NCBI RefSeq assembly: GCF_018070025.1
Contig: NZ_JAGPYQ010000001.1
Coordinates: forward strand, 3,534,001 to 3,598,000
Origin: Streptomyces liliiviolaceus
GTDB taxonomy: Bacteria; Actinomycetota; Actinomycetes; Streptomycetales; Streptomycetaceae
Length of the DNA stretch: 64,000 nt
Reading direction: 5' to 3'
Under the pieces are notes generated by a model. The model had not been told where the DNA came from and ran no database searches. It worked only from the letters and a program-made list of their open reading frames with translations. Shown here one piece after another: positions 17,457-26,205 of the stretch; the first letter of the stretch is position 1, and each line of letters starts with the position of its first letter. The position numbers and the translations under genes were made by a program.

Positions 17457-18845
17457 TCAGTCGTGCGAGTGCAGCGGCTTGCCCGCCAGGGCGAGGTGAG
17501 CCTCACCCATGGCCTCGTTCTGCGTCGGGTGCGCGTGGATGAGCTGCGCCACCTCGGCGGGCAGCGCCTCCCAGTTGTAGATCAGCTGGGCTTCGCCCAC
17601 CTGCTCGCCCATGCGGTCGCCGACCATGTGGACGCCGACCACGGCACCGTCCTTGACCTGGACGAGCTTGATCTCGCCCGCGGTCTTGAGGATCTTGCTC
17701 TTGCCGTTGCCCGCGAGGTTGTACTTCAGAGCGACGACCTTGTCCGCACCGTAGATCTCCTTGGCCTTGGCCTCGGTGATGCCCACGGAGGCGACCTCCG
17801 GGTGGCAGTACGTCACCCGGGGCACGCCGTCGTAGTCGATCGGGACGGTCTTGAGACCGGCCAGACGCTCCGCCACCAGGATGCCCTCGGCGAAGCCGAC
17901 GTGCGCGAGCTGGAGCGTCGGGACGAGGTCACCCACGGCCGAGATGGTCGGCACGTTGGTGCGCATGTACTCGTCGACCAGGACGTAACCGCGGTCCGTC
18001 GCGACGCCCTGCTCCTCGTAGCCGAGACCGGCGGAGACCGGGCCGCGGCCGATGGCGACCAGGAGGATCTCCGCCTCGAAGGTCTTGCCGTCGGCGAGGG
18101 TCACGCGGACGCCGTCCTGCGTGTACTCGGCCTTGTCGAAGAACGTGCCGAGGTTGAACTTGATGCCGCGCTTGCGGAACGCGCGCTCAAGAAGCTTGGA
18201 GCTGTTCTCGTCCTCGACCGGGACGAGGTGCTTGAGGCCCTCGATCACGGTGACGTCGGTGCCGAAGGACTTCCACGCCGAGGCGAACTCGACGCCGATG
18301 ACACCGCCGCCCAGCACGATCGCGGACTGCGGTACGCGGTCCAGCGTCAGCGCGTGGTCGGAGGAGATGATGCGGTTGCCGTCGATGTCCAGGCCCGGCA
18401 GCGACTTCGGCACGGAGCCGGTCGCCAGGAGCACGTGACGGCCCTCCACGCGGCGCCCGCCGACGTCCACGGAGGTGGCGGACGACAGACGTCCCTCACC
18501 CTCGATGTACGTCACCTTGCGGGAGGCCACGAGGCCCTGCAGGCCCTTGTACAGGCCGCTGATCACGTCGTCCTTGTACTTGTGGACGGCGGCGATGTCG
18601 ATGCCCTCGAAGGTGGCCTTGACACCGAACTGCTCGCTCTCGCGTGCCTGGTCGGCGATCTCGCCGGCATGCAGCAGGGCCTTGGTGGGAATGCAGCCGT
18701 TGTGAAGGCAGGTGCCGCCGAGCTTGTTCTTCTCGATCAGGGCGACGTCCAGGCCCAACTGCGCTCCGCGCAGGGCCGCGGCGTAGCCGCCGCTACCACC
18801 GCCGAGGATCACTAGGTCGAAAACGGTGCTGGCGTCGTTCGCCAC
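17457..18845 (-). CDS. lpd: Dihydrolipoyl dehydrogenase (E3)
   Basis: A 462-residue flavoenzyme that reoxidises dihydrolipoamide on E2 with NAD+. FAD motif ILGGGSGGYAAALRG at residue 13, redox disulfide Cys46/Cys51 in GGTCLHNGCIPTK, NAD motif GGGVIGVEFASAW, and the C-terminal catalytic HAHPTQNEAMGEA. GTG 18845 is preceded by GGAGGACG. First gene of an lpd-sucB unit. The upstream region contains the same TGATCGATCA palindrome found at aceE. Confidence 0.96.
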   Translation of the reverse strand: MANDASTVFDLVILGGGSGGYAAALRGAQLGLDVALIEKNKLGGTCLHNGCIPTKALLHAGEIADQARESEQFGVKATFEGIDIAAVHKYKDDVISGLYKGLQGLVASRKVTYIEGEGRLSSATSVDVGGRRVEGRHVLLATGSVPKSLPGLDIDGNRIISSDHALTLDRVPQSAIVLGGGVIGVEFASAWKSFGTDVTVIEGLKHLVPVEDENSSKLLERAFRKRGIKFNLGTFFDKAEYTQDGVRVTLADGKTFEAEILLVAIGRGPVSAGLGYEEQGVATDRGYVLVDEYMRTNVPTISAVGDLVPTLQLAHVGFAEGILVAERLAGLKTVPIDYDGVPRVTYCHPEVASVGITEAKAKEIYGADKVVALKYNLAGNGKSKILKTAGEIKLVQVKDGAVVGVHMVGDRMGEQVGEAQLIYNWEALPAEVAQLIHAHPTQNEAMGEAHLALAGKPLHSHD

Positions 18846-19008
18846 GTCACGTCCTCCATGCATGTGCGCCGGCGCCGGTCTTCACTGACCGGGCGGCGGC
18901 TGGTGTGGCCGCTCTTTCTTCGGCCCTGAGGTGGGCCCTGTCCTGCCGAGAACCCATCTTCGCACTTGTCGCCGCCGCCCGGGACGCCGGGCCGGGCTGT
19001 GGGACGTC

Positions 19009-19018
19009 TGATCGATCA
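19009..19018. promoter_or_regulatory. TGATCGATCA palindrome upstream of lpd-sucB
   Basis: A perfect 10-bp palindrome 164 bp before the lpd start, identical to the half-sites in the aceE promoter. It is the only other copy I noticed in the window. The rest of the 317-bp gap (18846-19162) holds a truncated intergenic element near 19027 and no gene. Confidence 0.5.
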
Positions 19019-19138
19019 CACGAGCCCTTGAAGGGGCGCGGGGCCGTGCCGGTGTGCGGCTCCGCCGCGTGGGCGCGACCGGCCCCCACCGGCCCGCACT
19101 CGCCGTACGACGGGTGCGGGCTCGATCGGTGGGCGGGC

Positions 19139-19190
19139 GTCAGCCCAGATCGCCTACAGCCGTCAGCCCAGATCGCCGACAGCCGTCAGC
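19139..19190. repeat. 23-bp tandem duplication spanning the pepA stop codon
   Basis: GTCAGCCCAGATCGCC plus a 7-bp tail is present twice, differing at one base, and a third partial copy begins at 19186. The inner copy encodes the last residues of PepA and the outer lies after the stop. Confidence 0.8.
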
Positions 19191-20704
19191 TCGGCCAGTC
19201 GAACCAACGTACGAACGGCCGACCCGGTACCACCCTTGGGCGTGTACCCGAACGGCGCCTGCTCGTTGAAGGCGGGCCCGGCGATGTCGAGGTGCGCCCA
19301 CGTGATGCCCTCGCCCACGAACTCCTTCAGGAAGAGCCCGGCAACCAGACCGCCGCCGTAGCGCTCGCCCATGTTGGCGATGTCGGCGGTCGGGGAGTCC
19401 ATGCCCTTCTTCAGGTGGTCCGGCAGCGGCATGGGCCACGCGGCCTCGCCGACCTCCTCGGCGGCCTCGTGCACCGCGGAGCGGAACGCGTCGTCGTTCG
19501 CCATGATCCCGAACGTACGGTTGCCGAGCGCCAGCATCATCGCGCCGGTCAGCGTCGCCACGTCGACGATCGCGTCGGGCTTCTCCTCGGACGCCTTGGC
19601 GAGCGCGTCGGCGAGCACGAGCCGGCCCTCGGCGTCGGTGTTGAGCACCTCGACGGTCTTGCCGCTGTACATGCGCAGCACGTCGCCCGGACGGGTGGCG
19701 GAGCCGGAGGGCATGTTCTCGGCCAGCGCGAGCCAGCCGGTCACGTTGACCTCAAGGCCCAGCCGCGCGGCGGCGACCACGGCGGCGAAGACCGCCGCCG
19801 CACCGCTCATGTCGCACTTCATCGTCTCGTTGTGCCCGGCGGGCTTGAGCGAGATGCCGCCCGAGTCGTAGGTGATGCCCTTGCCGATGAAGGCGAGGTG
19901 CTTCTTCGCCTTGGACGAGGTGTACGAGAGCTTCACCAGCCGGGGCGCGGACGCGGAACCGGCGCCGACGCCGAGGATGCCGCCGTACCCGCCCTTGGCG
20001 AGCGCCTTCTCGTCGAGCACCTGCACCTTGATGCCGTGCTCCTTGGCCGCGGCCTGCGCGACGGCGGCGAAGGCCTCCGGGTTCAGGTCGTTCGGCGGGG
20101 TGTTGATGAGGTCGCGGGCGCGGTTCAGCTCCTCGGACACGGCCGTGGCGCGCTCGATCGCCGCCTTGAACGCCTTGTCGCGGGCCTTGCCGCCGAGCAG
20201 CGTGGCCTCGGCGAGCGGGGCCTTGCCGTTCTTGGCGCCCTTCCCGTCCTTGGCGGCCTCCTTGTACGCGTCGAAGGCGTACGAGCCCAGCAGCACGCCC
20301 TCGCCGATGGCGCCCGCGTCGGCGGCGTCCGAGACCGGCAGGGCGAACGCGGCCTTCTTGGTGCCGGCCAGGGCGCGGGCGGCGACGCCGGCGGCGCGGC
20401 GCAGCGTCTCCGCGGAGAAGGAGTCGTCCTTGTCCGGGAGGGCACCGAGGCCGACCGCCACGACGAGCGGTGCCTTGAAGCCGGAAGGCGCCGGCAGCTT
20501 CGTCACCTCGCCCTCGCCGCCCGAGGCGCCGAGGGTCTCCAGAACGCCGGCGAGCCTGCCGTCGTACGCCTTGTCCACGGCTTCGGCGCCCGGTGCGACC
20601 ACCAGGTCCCCGGACTTGGACCCGGTGACCTTGGCGACACCGACGACGATCGCGTCGGTGCGCAGACCGGGCGCCGCGGCGGTGCTGAGAGTGAGAGCAG
20701 TCAC
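19163..20704 (-). CDS. pepA: Leucyl aminopeptidase (M17 family)
   Basis: A 513-residue cytosolic metallo-aminopeptidase that removes N-terminal residues during peptide turnover. The family signature NTDAEGRLVLADAL holds metal and bicarbonate ligands; the lysine of the first metal site is in AFIGKGITYDSGGISLK, and KCDMSGAA is the second conserved block. The start is GTG 20704 without a strong ribosome binding site. The extreme 3' end is duplicated (19139-19190). Confidence 0.95.
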   Translation of the reverse strand: MTALTLSTAAAPGLRTDAIVVGVAKVTGSKSGDLVVAPGAEAVDKAYDGRLAGVLETLGASGGEGEVTKLPAPSGFKAPLVVAVGLGALPDKDDSFSAETLRRAAGVAARALAGTKKAAFALPVSDAADAGAIGEGVLLGSYAFDAYKEAAKDGKGAKNGKAPLAEATLLGGKARDKAFKAAIERATAVSEELNRARDLINTPPNDLNPEAFAAVAQAAAKEHGIKVQVLDEKALAKGGYGGILGVGAGSASAPRLVKLSYTSSKAKKHLAFIGKGITYDSGGISLKPAGHNETMKCDMSGAAAVFAAVVAAARLGLEVNVTGWLALAENMPSGSATRPGDVLRMYSGKTVEVLNTDAEGRLVLADALAKASEEKPDAIVDVATLTGAMMLALGNRTFGIMANDDAFRSAVHEAAEEVGEAAWPMPLPDHLKKGMDSPTADIANMGERYGGGLVAGLFLKEFVGEGITWAHLDIAGPAFNEQAPFGYTPKGGTGSAVRTLVRLAELTAVGDLG

Positions 20705-20824
20705 GGTGGTGAAATCTCGCTTCCGTTGAGTTGCTGTGGCCGGCGGGGTGTGGTCGGCCCGGGGGTTGGAGTCCCGACCCCGAGCCTACGCGCGGTGTCG
20801 ACGTTCGCTCCTACCAGAGTCCGT

Positions 20825-20960
20825 CCCCGGGGGCTGCGCCCCCGGACCCCCCTGTCGCGCTGCGCGCTCGTCCTCAAACGCCGGACGGGCTGAAGAGTCG
20901 CGGACGGTCCGCGACTCTTTCAGCCGTCCGGCGTTTGAGGACCGGGGGTTCGGGGGCTGG
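20825..20960. repeat. Intergenic element B1: large inverted repeat
   Basis: Arms 20871-20905 and 20907-20941 match at 33 of 35 positions around a single central base, giving a very long potential hairpin. Each arm carries CTCAAACGCCGGACGG, and GGGGGCTGCGCCCCCGG lies outside it. A single-arm copy of the same element occurs at about 32138-32203. It sits in the 321-bp gap between pepA and cobS and could terminate cobS-region or pepA-upstream transcripts. Confidence 0.8.
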
Positions 20961-21025
20961 CCCCCGAGTCGGTGACGGGACGGGTAGGGGCGGCGGGGGC
21001 GAGGAATCCGCCGCCACGGCCTGTC

Positions 21026-21883
21026 CTAGGCGAAGAGACAGAACGCGACCAGCGCGACGGTCACGGCGGTCTCTTCGAGCGCGCCGAAGACGTCCCCCGT
21101 CACGCCGCCGAACCGCCGCGTGCAGTGCCGCAGCAGTGACTCGGCGGCGGCGCAGGCCAGAAGGACGGCCAGCACGGCGCCGAGGACGCCGTACGCGCCG
21201 AGGAGCGCGCCCGCGGCGGCTGCCACGGCCGTGACGACGGCCGCCGCGAGCAGACCGGCCCGCACGGGAACCACCCCCGCCACCACCGCCCCCAGCCCCT
21301 CGGGCCGAGCCCCCGGCACCCCCGCCCGCGCGGCCAGCGTCAGCGCCAGCCGCCCGACGGTCGCCGACACGACGGCCGCGAGAACACCCCGCCCCCACGA
21401 GTCCCCGTACGCCTGGGCCAGCGCGGCCACCTGCGCGAGCAGGACGAACAGCAGGGTCACGACCCCGAACGGCCCGATGTCCGACCGCTTCATGATGCGC
21501 AGCGCGTCCTCGGCGGGCTTGCCGCTGCCGAGCCCGTCGGCGGTGTCGGCGAGGCCGTCGAGGTGGAGGCCGCGGGTGAGGACGGCGGGCACGGCGGCGC
21601 TCGCCACGGCCGCGAGGAGGGGGCCCGCGCCGAGCACCAGCAGGAGCAGCCCGGTCGCGGCGGCCGGCACACCCACCGCGAGACCGGCGACGGACGCGAG
21701 CGTCATCCCGGTGCGCGCGGCCCCGCGGTCCCAGCGCCGCACGGTCACGGGGAACACGGTCAGCGTGCCGAAGGCGAAGCGGAGTCCGTCGCTCCAGGAG
21801 GCCGCCGGCGTCACTGGCGTCGTCGGCGTCTCCGGCCTCTCGGGCGGGGGACCGGGCGACGGGTTCGGCGGGGGCGTGGACAC
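21026..21883 (-). CDS. cobS: Adenosylcobinamide-GDP ribazoletransferase
   Basis: About 285 residues, an integral membrane enzyme that joins adenosylcobinamide-GDP to alpha-ribazole (or its phosphate) in the last steps of cobalamin synthesis. The family motif GLHLDGLADTADGLGSG is followed by KRSDIGPFGV; the remainder is a run of Ala/Val/Leu membrane helices. The start is uncertain: GTG 21883 gives a Pro-rich N-terminus before WSDGLRFAFGTLTVFPV; translation could begin closer to the domain. Fits with cobT and cobU further along the window. Confidence 0.9.
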   Translation of the reverse strand: MSTPPPNPSPGPPPERPETPTTPVTPAASWSDGLRFAFGTLTVFPVTVRRWDRGAARTGMTLASVAGLAVGVPAAATGLLLLVLGAGPLLAAVASAAVPAVLTRGLHLDGLADTADGLGSGKPAEDALRIMKRSDIGPFGVVTLLFVLLAQVAALAQAYGDSWGRGVLAAVVSATVGRLALTLAARAGVPGARPEGLGAVVAGVVPVRAGLLAAAVVTAVAAAAGALLGAYGVLGAVLAVLLACAAAESLLRHCTRRFGGVTGDVFGALEETAVTVALVAFCLFA

Positions 21884-21989
21884 CGGCGCAGAGTACCGGT
21901 CGCCGCCCACGGAACGACCGCCGGACGGCCGCCGGGTGACCGCCGGACGACCAGGAGACGCCCACGGCAGCCGCGCATAAAGTACGCAT

Positions 21990-22757
21990 ATGGGGCATTG
22001 GTGGACGCGGAACATCATCGAGCCGGGAAAGCTCCCGCTGCTGCTGGCGCTGGCCTCCTTCGTCCTCACCTTCGTGATCACCCGGATCGTGGTCCGGCTC
22101 ATCCGGGCGGGCAAGGGCCCGTTCGGCAACGTGAAGGCGGGCGGCCTGCACATCCACCACGTCGTCCCCGGGGTCGTCCTGACGGTGATCGGCGGCTTCG
22201 GCGCGGTGGGCAGCGACCGGCACGGCTTCGGCTCGGCCGTGTCCGCCGTGGTGTTCGGCATGGGCGCGGGTCTGGTGCTCGACGAGTTCGCGCTGATCCT
22301 GCACCTCGACGACGTCTACTGGAGCGAGGAGGGCCGCAAGAGCGTCGAGGTCGTGGTGGTCACGGCGGCGCTGGTCGGCCTGATGCTCAGCGGCTTCCTG
22401 CCCTTCGGCGTCAACGACCTCACCGAGGACGAACTGCAGGACCGTGCCGGTGTCGTCCTGAGCATCGCGCTCAACTTCGGCGTCGCGCTGCTGGCGCTGA
22501 GCAAGGGCAAGACCCGTATGGCGATCTTCGGGGTGATCGTGCCGCTCGTCGCCCTGATCGGCGCGATCCGGCTGGCCCGCCCCACGTCACCCTGGGCCAG
22601 GCGCTTCTACCGGCGACGGCCGCGCGCCCGGGCCAGAGCGCGTCTGCGCGCCTACCACCACGACCGCCGCTGGGCGGGACCGCGCCGCAGGTTCCAGGAC
22701 CTGATCGGCGGCAAACCCGACCCGGAACCCGTACGTTCCCTGCCCGGACGCTCCTGA
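21990..22757 (+). CDS. Integral membrane protein, conserved hypothetical
   Basis: A 255-residue protein with about six hydrophobic segments (LLLALASFVLTFVITRIVVR, VVLTVIGGFGAVG and others) and an Arg-rich basic C-terminus of about 55 residues. It contains HIHHVVPGVV and ALILHLDDVYW; the clustered His/Asp could bind metal, but I do not recognise a named function. A TAAAGT hexamer (21978-21983) ends 6 bp before ATG 21990, so translation is probably leaderless. Its stop is 9 bp from that of the convergent lysyltransferase. Confidence 0.75.
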   Translation: MGHWWTRNIIEPGKLPLLLALASFVLTFVITRIVVRLIRAGKGPFGNVKAGGLHIHHVVPGVVLTVIGGFGAVGSDRHGFGSAVSAVVFGMGAGLVLDEFALILHLDDVYWSEEGRKSVEVVVVTAALVGLMLSGFLPFGVNDLTEDELQDRAGVVLSIALNFGVALLALSKGKTRMAIFGVIVPLVALIGAIRLARPTSPWARRFYRRRPRARARARLRAYHHDRRWAGPRRRFQDLIGGKPDPEPVRSLPGRS

Positions 22758-22766
22758 CAGGGCCAC

Positions 22767-24539
22767 CTACCCGTGCGCGTCCAGCCGCTTGCGGTGCAGC
22801 CACTTCGGCAGGCCCGGGGCCTCCAGGAAGCCCTCCGCGCGGGCGGCGGCGAGGCCGATGCGCGGCAGGTCGGCGCTCTTCTCGAAGAGCAGGAACCGCG
22901 GTTCCCAGATGGGCCGGTACTTGGCGTTGGCGCGGTACAGCGACTCGATCTGCCACCAGCGCGAGAAGAAGCTGAGCAGTGAGCGCCACAGCCGCAGCAC
23001 CGGCCCCGCACCGAGGCGCGCGCCGCGTTCGAAGACGGAACGGAACATGGCGAAGTTGAGCGAGACCTGCGTGATCCCGATCTCGGGGGCCCGCTGGAGG
23101 AGCTGGATCACCATGAACTCCATGAGCCCGTTCTCGGAGTCCCGGTCCCGCCGCATCAGATCGAGGGAGAGCCCGCGGGGCCCCCAGGGCACGAAGGACA
23201 GCACGGCCCGCAGCTCGCCTTCACCGTCCCCCTCCTCCCCGCCGCCGTCCCGGCATTCGAGCATCACGCACCGGCCGTCGCCCGGGTCCCCGAGCCGCCC
23301 CAGCGCCATGCTGAAGCCGCGCTCGGTCGCCCCGTCCCGCCAGTCGTCCGCGCGGGCGAGGAGGTACGCCATCTCGTCGGCCGGGATGTCCTCGTGCCGC
23401 CGGATGCGTACCCGGTAGCCCGCGCGCCGCACGCGGTTGTAGGCCTGGCGGACGGTGCGCATGGCCCGCCCGTCGAGGGTGAACTCGGCGGTCTCGACGA
23501 TCGCCTCGTCCCCGAGCTCCAGCGCGTCGAGACCGTGCCGGGCGTAGACGGTCCCGGCCTCCTCGCCCGCGCCCATCACGGCGGGGATCCAGCCGTGGGC
23601 GCGCGCCTCGGAGAGCCAGGGTTCGATGGCGCCGGGCCAAGCTTCGGGGTCGCCGATGGGGTCGCCGGAGGCCAGTGAGACGCCGCCGACGACGCGGTAG
23701 GCGACGGCGGCCTTGCCGGTCGGCGACCACACCACGCTCTTCTCGCGGCGCAGCGCGAAGTAGCCGAGGGAGTCCCGGTCGCCGTGCCGGTCGAGCAGGG
23801 CCCGCAGCCGTTCCTCGTCGTCGGCGGTGAGCGGGTCGACGACGCGGCGGGAGCGGAAGGCCGCGTACAGGACGGCGAGTACGAGCAGGGTGCTCAATAC
23901 GTTGATGGCGACGTTCACCCAGTTGGGAGTGGTGATCCCGGGGAAGCGGGAGTCGTCGGCGGCGACCGAGACGAGCCGCAGGGTGCCGTAGCGCCAGCGG
24001 TCGGTGAAGGTCGACAGGTGCGCGTCGTGGGCGTGGTTGGTGACGGTCACCAGGAGCGCGGCCAGCAGGGAGCAGAGCAGGAGGCCGCCGACGCCGACGG
24101 CTGCCGCGAGCCTGGGGTTCGAGCGGTCGCCCTTCGCGTAGAACGCGCGGCGGCCGACGATCAGGGACGCCACGAAGACCGCCGTCAGGGCGAGGGAGAT
24201 CCAGTTCTGCGGGTACCGGCGGACCTCCGGGAAGGCCATGGCGAAGGCGAACAGCAGCAGGAACGCTCCGCTCAGGGCCAGGTTGAGGATCCAGGCGGCT
24301 CGCTTGCGCCGTCGCATCGTGATCGCCAGGAACATGGTGAACACGCCTGACGCGAAGCCGGCGGTCAGGAGGTACGGGGTGAAGTAGTCCTCCGTGTTGT
24401 GGCGCCGCACGTCCTGGCCGAGGGAGAGCCAGACGGCGCTCAGGAAGTTGAGGAACGCGACGGTGCGGAGGTACCAGACGGCGGTGGCCGCGGCGGCGGT
24501 CTCCGGCTTGTGCGCGACGGTGAATCGGGCGCTTCGCAT
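22767..24539 (-). CDS. MprF-like phosphatidylglycerol lysyltransferase (DUF2156 domain)
   Basis: A 590-residue protein with about six N-terminal membrane helices (residues 20-245) and a cytosolic C-terminal DUF2156 domain, recognisable by YFALRREKSVVWSPTGKAAV, GDPIGDPEAWP and the late SLDLMRRDR. Such proteins move aminoacyl groups from tRNA to phospholipids, altering membrane charge and antimicrobial-peptide resistance; the amino acid used here is not evident. TATGAT (minus strand, 24553-24548) lies 8 bp before ATG 24539, suggesting a leaderless or very short leader transcript. Confidence 0.85.
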   Translation of the reverse strand: MRSARFTVAHKPETAAAATAVWYLRTVAFLNFLSAVWLSLGQDVRRHNTEDYFTPYLLTAGFASGVFTMFLAITMRRRKRAAWILNLALSGAFLLLFAFAMAFPEVRRYPQNWISLALTAVFVASLIVGRRAFYAKGDRSNPRLAAAVGVGGLLLCSLLAALLVTVTNHAHDAHLSTFTDRWRYGTLRLVSVAADDSRFPGITTPNWVNVAINVLSTLLVLAVLYAAFRSRRVVDPLTADDEERLRALLDRHGDRDSLGYFALRREKSVVWSPTGKAAVAYRVVGGVSLASGDPIGDPEAWPGAIEPWLSEARAHGWIPAVMGAGEEAGTVYARHGLDALELGDEAIVETAEFTLDGRAMRTVRQAYNRVRRAGYRVRIRRHEDIPADEMAYLLARADDWRDGATERGFSMALGRLGDPGDGRCVMLECRDGGGEEGDGEGELRAVLSFVPWGPRGLSLDLMRRDRDSENGLMEFMVIQLLQRAPEIGITQVSLNFAMFRSVFERGARLGAGPVLRLWRSLLSFFSRWWQIESLYRANAKYRPIWEPRFLLFEKSADLPRIGLAAARAEGFLEAPGLPKWLHRKRLDAHG

Positions 24540-24604
24540 GAAAGTGGATCATATGGGCCACCCACGCGGTTGGGCTGCCGCCCGGGCGGGGCGACCCAAC
24601 CATG

Positions 24605-24860
24605 AACTTCACCTGCGGCCCGGTGGGGCTTGCTCGCGCCGTTCCCCGCGCCCCTCAAGGACCTCGGGTGCGGGCCCGGTGGGGGTCACCCGCGCAGTTC
24701 CCCGCGCCCCTTGTCGGCGGGGCTGCGCCCCGACCGACCCAGGGGCGCGGGGAACGGCGCAGTCTTTTGCCTTTCAGGGGCGCGGGGAACTGCGCAGTCT
24801 TTTGGCTTTTAAGGGGCGCGGGGAACTGCGCGAACGGCCCCCACCGGACCCGCACCCGAC
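24605..24860. repeat. Intergenic repeat cluster A5
   Basis: Two forward cores (24636-24655, 24692-24711) and three reverse cores (24741-24760, 24776-24795, 24812-24831) fill the 354-bp gap between the lysyltransferase start and the cobT stop. Spacing between the last two is only 36 bp; short CTTTT runs separate the reverse copies. No gene is seen. Confidence 0.83.
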
Positions 24861-24893
24861 CCCCGGGCCGGAGCCCGCCCACCCCCTGGTCGG

Positions 24894-25994
24894 CTAGTCG
24901 GCCTTCTGGCTCTCGGGCTCGTCAGAGGCCGAAGGAGCCGACGGCGCCGAAGGAGTCAAAGGCAACTCCGCCGCCAGCGCCGCAGCCGCCTGCACCAACG
25001 GCAGCGCCAGCAACGCCCCCGCCCCTTCCCCCACGGTCACCCCGTGCGAAAGCAGCGGTTCGAGCGCCATCCGGTCGAACGCCTTCGCCTGCGCCGGCTC
25101 CCCACTGCTCTGCCCCGCCAGCCACCAGTCCGGCGCCCGGAAGGCGACCCGCTGCCCGACCAGCGCGCAGGCCGCGGACACGACCCCGTCGAGCACGACG
25201 GGCGTCTTCCGTACGGCGCTCTGCAGCAGAAACCCGGTGATCGCGGCGAGATCGGCCCCACCCACCGTCGCGAGCAACTGCAACTGGTCCCCGAGAACGG
25301 GCCGCGCCCGCCGCAACGCGTCGCGCACCGCCGCGCACTTGCGCATCCACGCGAGGTCGTCGATCGCCCGCCCCCCGCGCCCGGTCACCACCGACGCGTC
25401 GGTCCCGCACAGTGCGGCGACGAGCACGGCCGCCGCGGTCGTCCCGCCGACACTCACGTCCCCGAGCACGACGAGATCGGTCCCGGAGTCGGCCTCCTCG
25501 TCCGCGACGGCGACCCCCGCCCGGAACGCGGCCTCCGCCTCCTCCAGGGTCAGCGCGTCCTCGACGTCGATCCGCCCGGACCCGCGCCGCACCCGGTGCC
25601 GTACGACCTCGTCGGGCAGGCTGTCGGGCTCACAGTCGAGCGCCATGTCCACCACCCGCACGGGCACCCCGAGCCGCCGGGCCAGTACCGACACGGGACT
25701 CGCGCCGTCCAGTACGGAGCGCACCAGGTCGTCCGCGCTCCCGGCGGGCCGCGCCGAGACCCCCAGTCCGGCGACCCCGTGGTCGCCCGCGAACAGCACC
25801 ACGCGCGGACGCTCGATCGCCCGCACCGGCACGGCCGCCTGCGCGGCGGCCAGCCACTCACCGAGTTCGTCCAGGCGTCCCAGTGACCCGGGCGGCACGA
25901 CCTGGCGTTCCCGGCGGGCCTCCGCGTCACGGCGTACGCCACCGTCGGGGCGCTCGATCAGGTCGGTGAAGTCGTCGAGATTAAGCGAGCTCAT
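24894..25994 (-). CDS. cobT: Nicotinate-nucleotide--dimethylbenzimidazole phosphoribosyltransferase
   Basis: A 366-residue CobT that makes alpha-ribazole phosphate, the lower ligand precursor of cobalamin. Family blocks visible are PPGSLGRLDELGEWLAA, LFAGDHGVAGLGVSA, DVSVGGTTAAAVLVAAL and the catalytic glutamate region VGEGAGALLALPLVQAA. The C-terminus is a Ser/Ala/Pro-rich tail. Start ATG 25994. It is divergent from the methyltransferase at 26206, with a 211-bp intergenic region. Confidence 0.95.
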   Translation of the reverse strand: MSSLNLDDFTDLIERPDGGVRRDAEARRERQVVPPGSLGRLDELGEWLAAAQAAVPVRAIERPRVVLFAGDHGVAGLGVSARPAGSADDLVRSVLDGASPVSVLARRLGVPVRVVDMALDCEPDSLPDEVVRHRVRRGSGRIDVEDALTLEEAEAAFRAGVAVADEEADSGTDLVVLGDVSVGGTTAAAVLVAALCGTDASVVTGRGGRAIDDLAWMRKCAAVRDALRRARPVLGDQLQLLATVGGADLAAITGFLLQSAVRKTPVVLDGVVSAACALVGQRVAFRAPDWWLAGQSSGEPAQAKAFDRMALEPLLSHGVTVGEGAGALLALPLVQAAAALAAELPLTPSAPSAPSASDEPESQKAD

Positions 25995-26123
25995 TCGCCG
26001 AACAGTACCGGCAGTGATCCGGCCGGGATCCGGTCGGGATCCTGACGGGCGGTCAGTGGCCCGCGCGGGGTGGGCGCGTCCAGGGCGTCGATCCCATGTG
26101 TGCCGGTTTGCAGTGGATTGTCA

Positions 26124-26145
26124 TACCGGTTTGTATCAACTGGTA
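26124..26145. promoter_or_regulatory. Imperfect 8-bp dyad, operator candidate
   Basis: TACCGGTT and AACTGGTA face each other across 6 bp (7 of 8 positions match). It lies in the intergenic region between cobT and the methyltransferase, close to AT-rich hexamers that could be -10 boxes. Confidence 0.4.
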
Positions 26146-26205
26146 GCGGCTCATATCAGCCTCTACAGGGTCTTACCCCGTCGGACCGGCAGGAGCAGAC
26201 AGACC

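Noticed and set aside
15504..18815. 1103-residue open frame opposite sucB and lpd
   Set aside because: Antisense shadow of two real genes; composition is low-complexity Gly/Arg/Ser.
25995..26205. Cobalamin riboswitch near cobT
   Set aside because: No B12-box-like conserved sequence found upstream of cobT, cobU or cobS.
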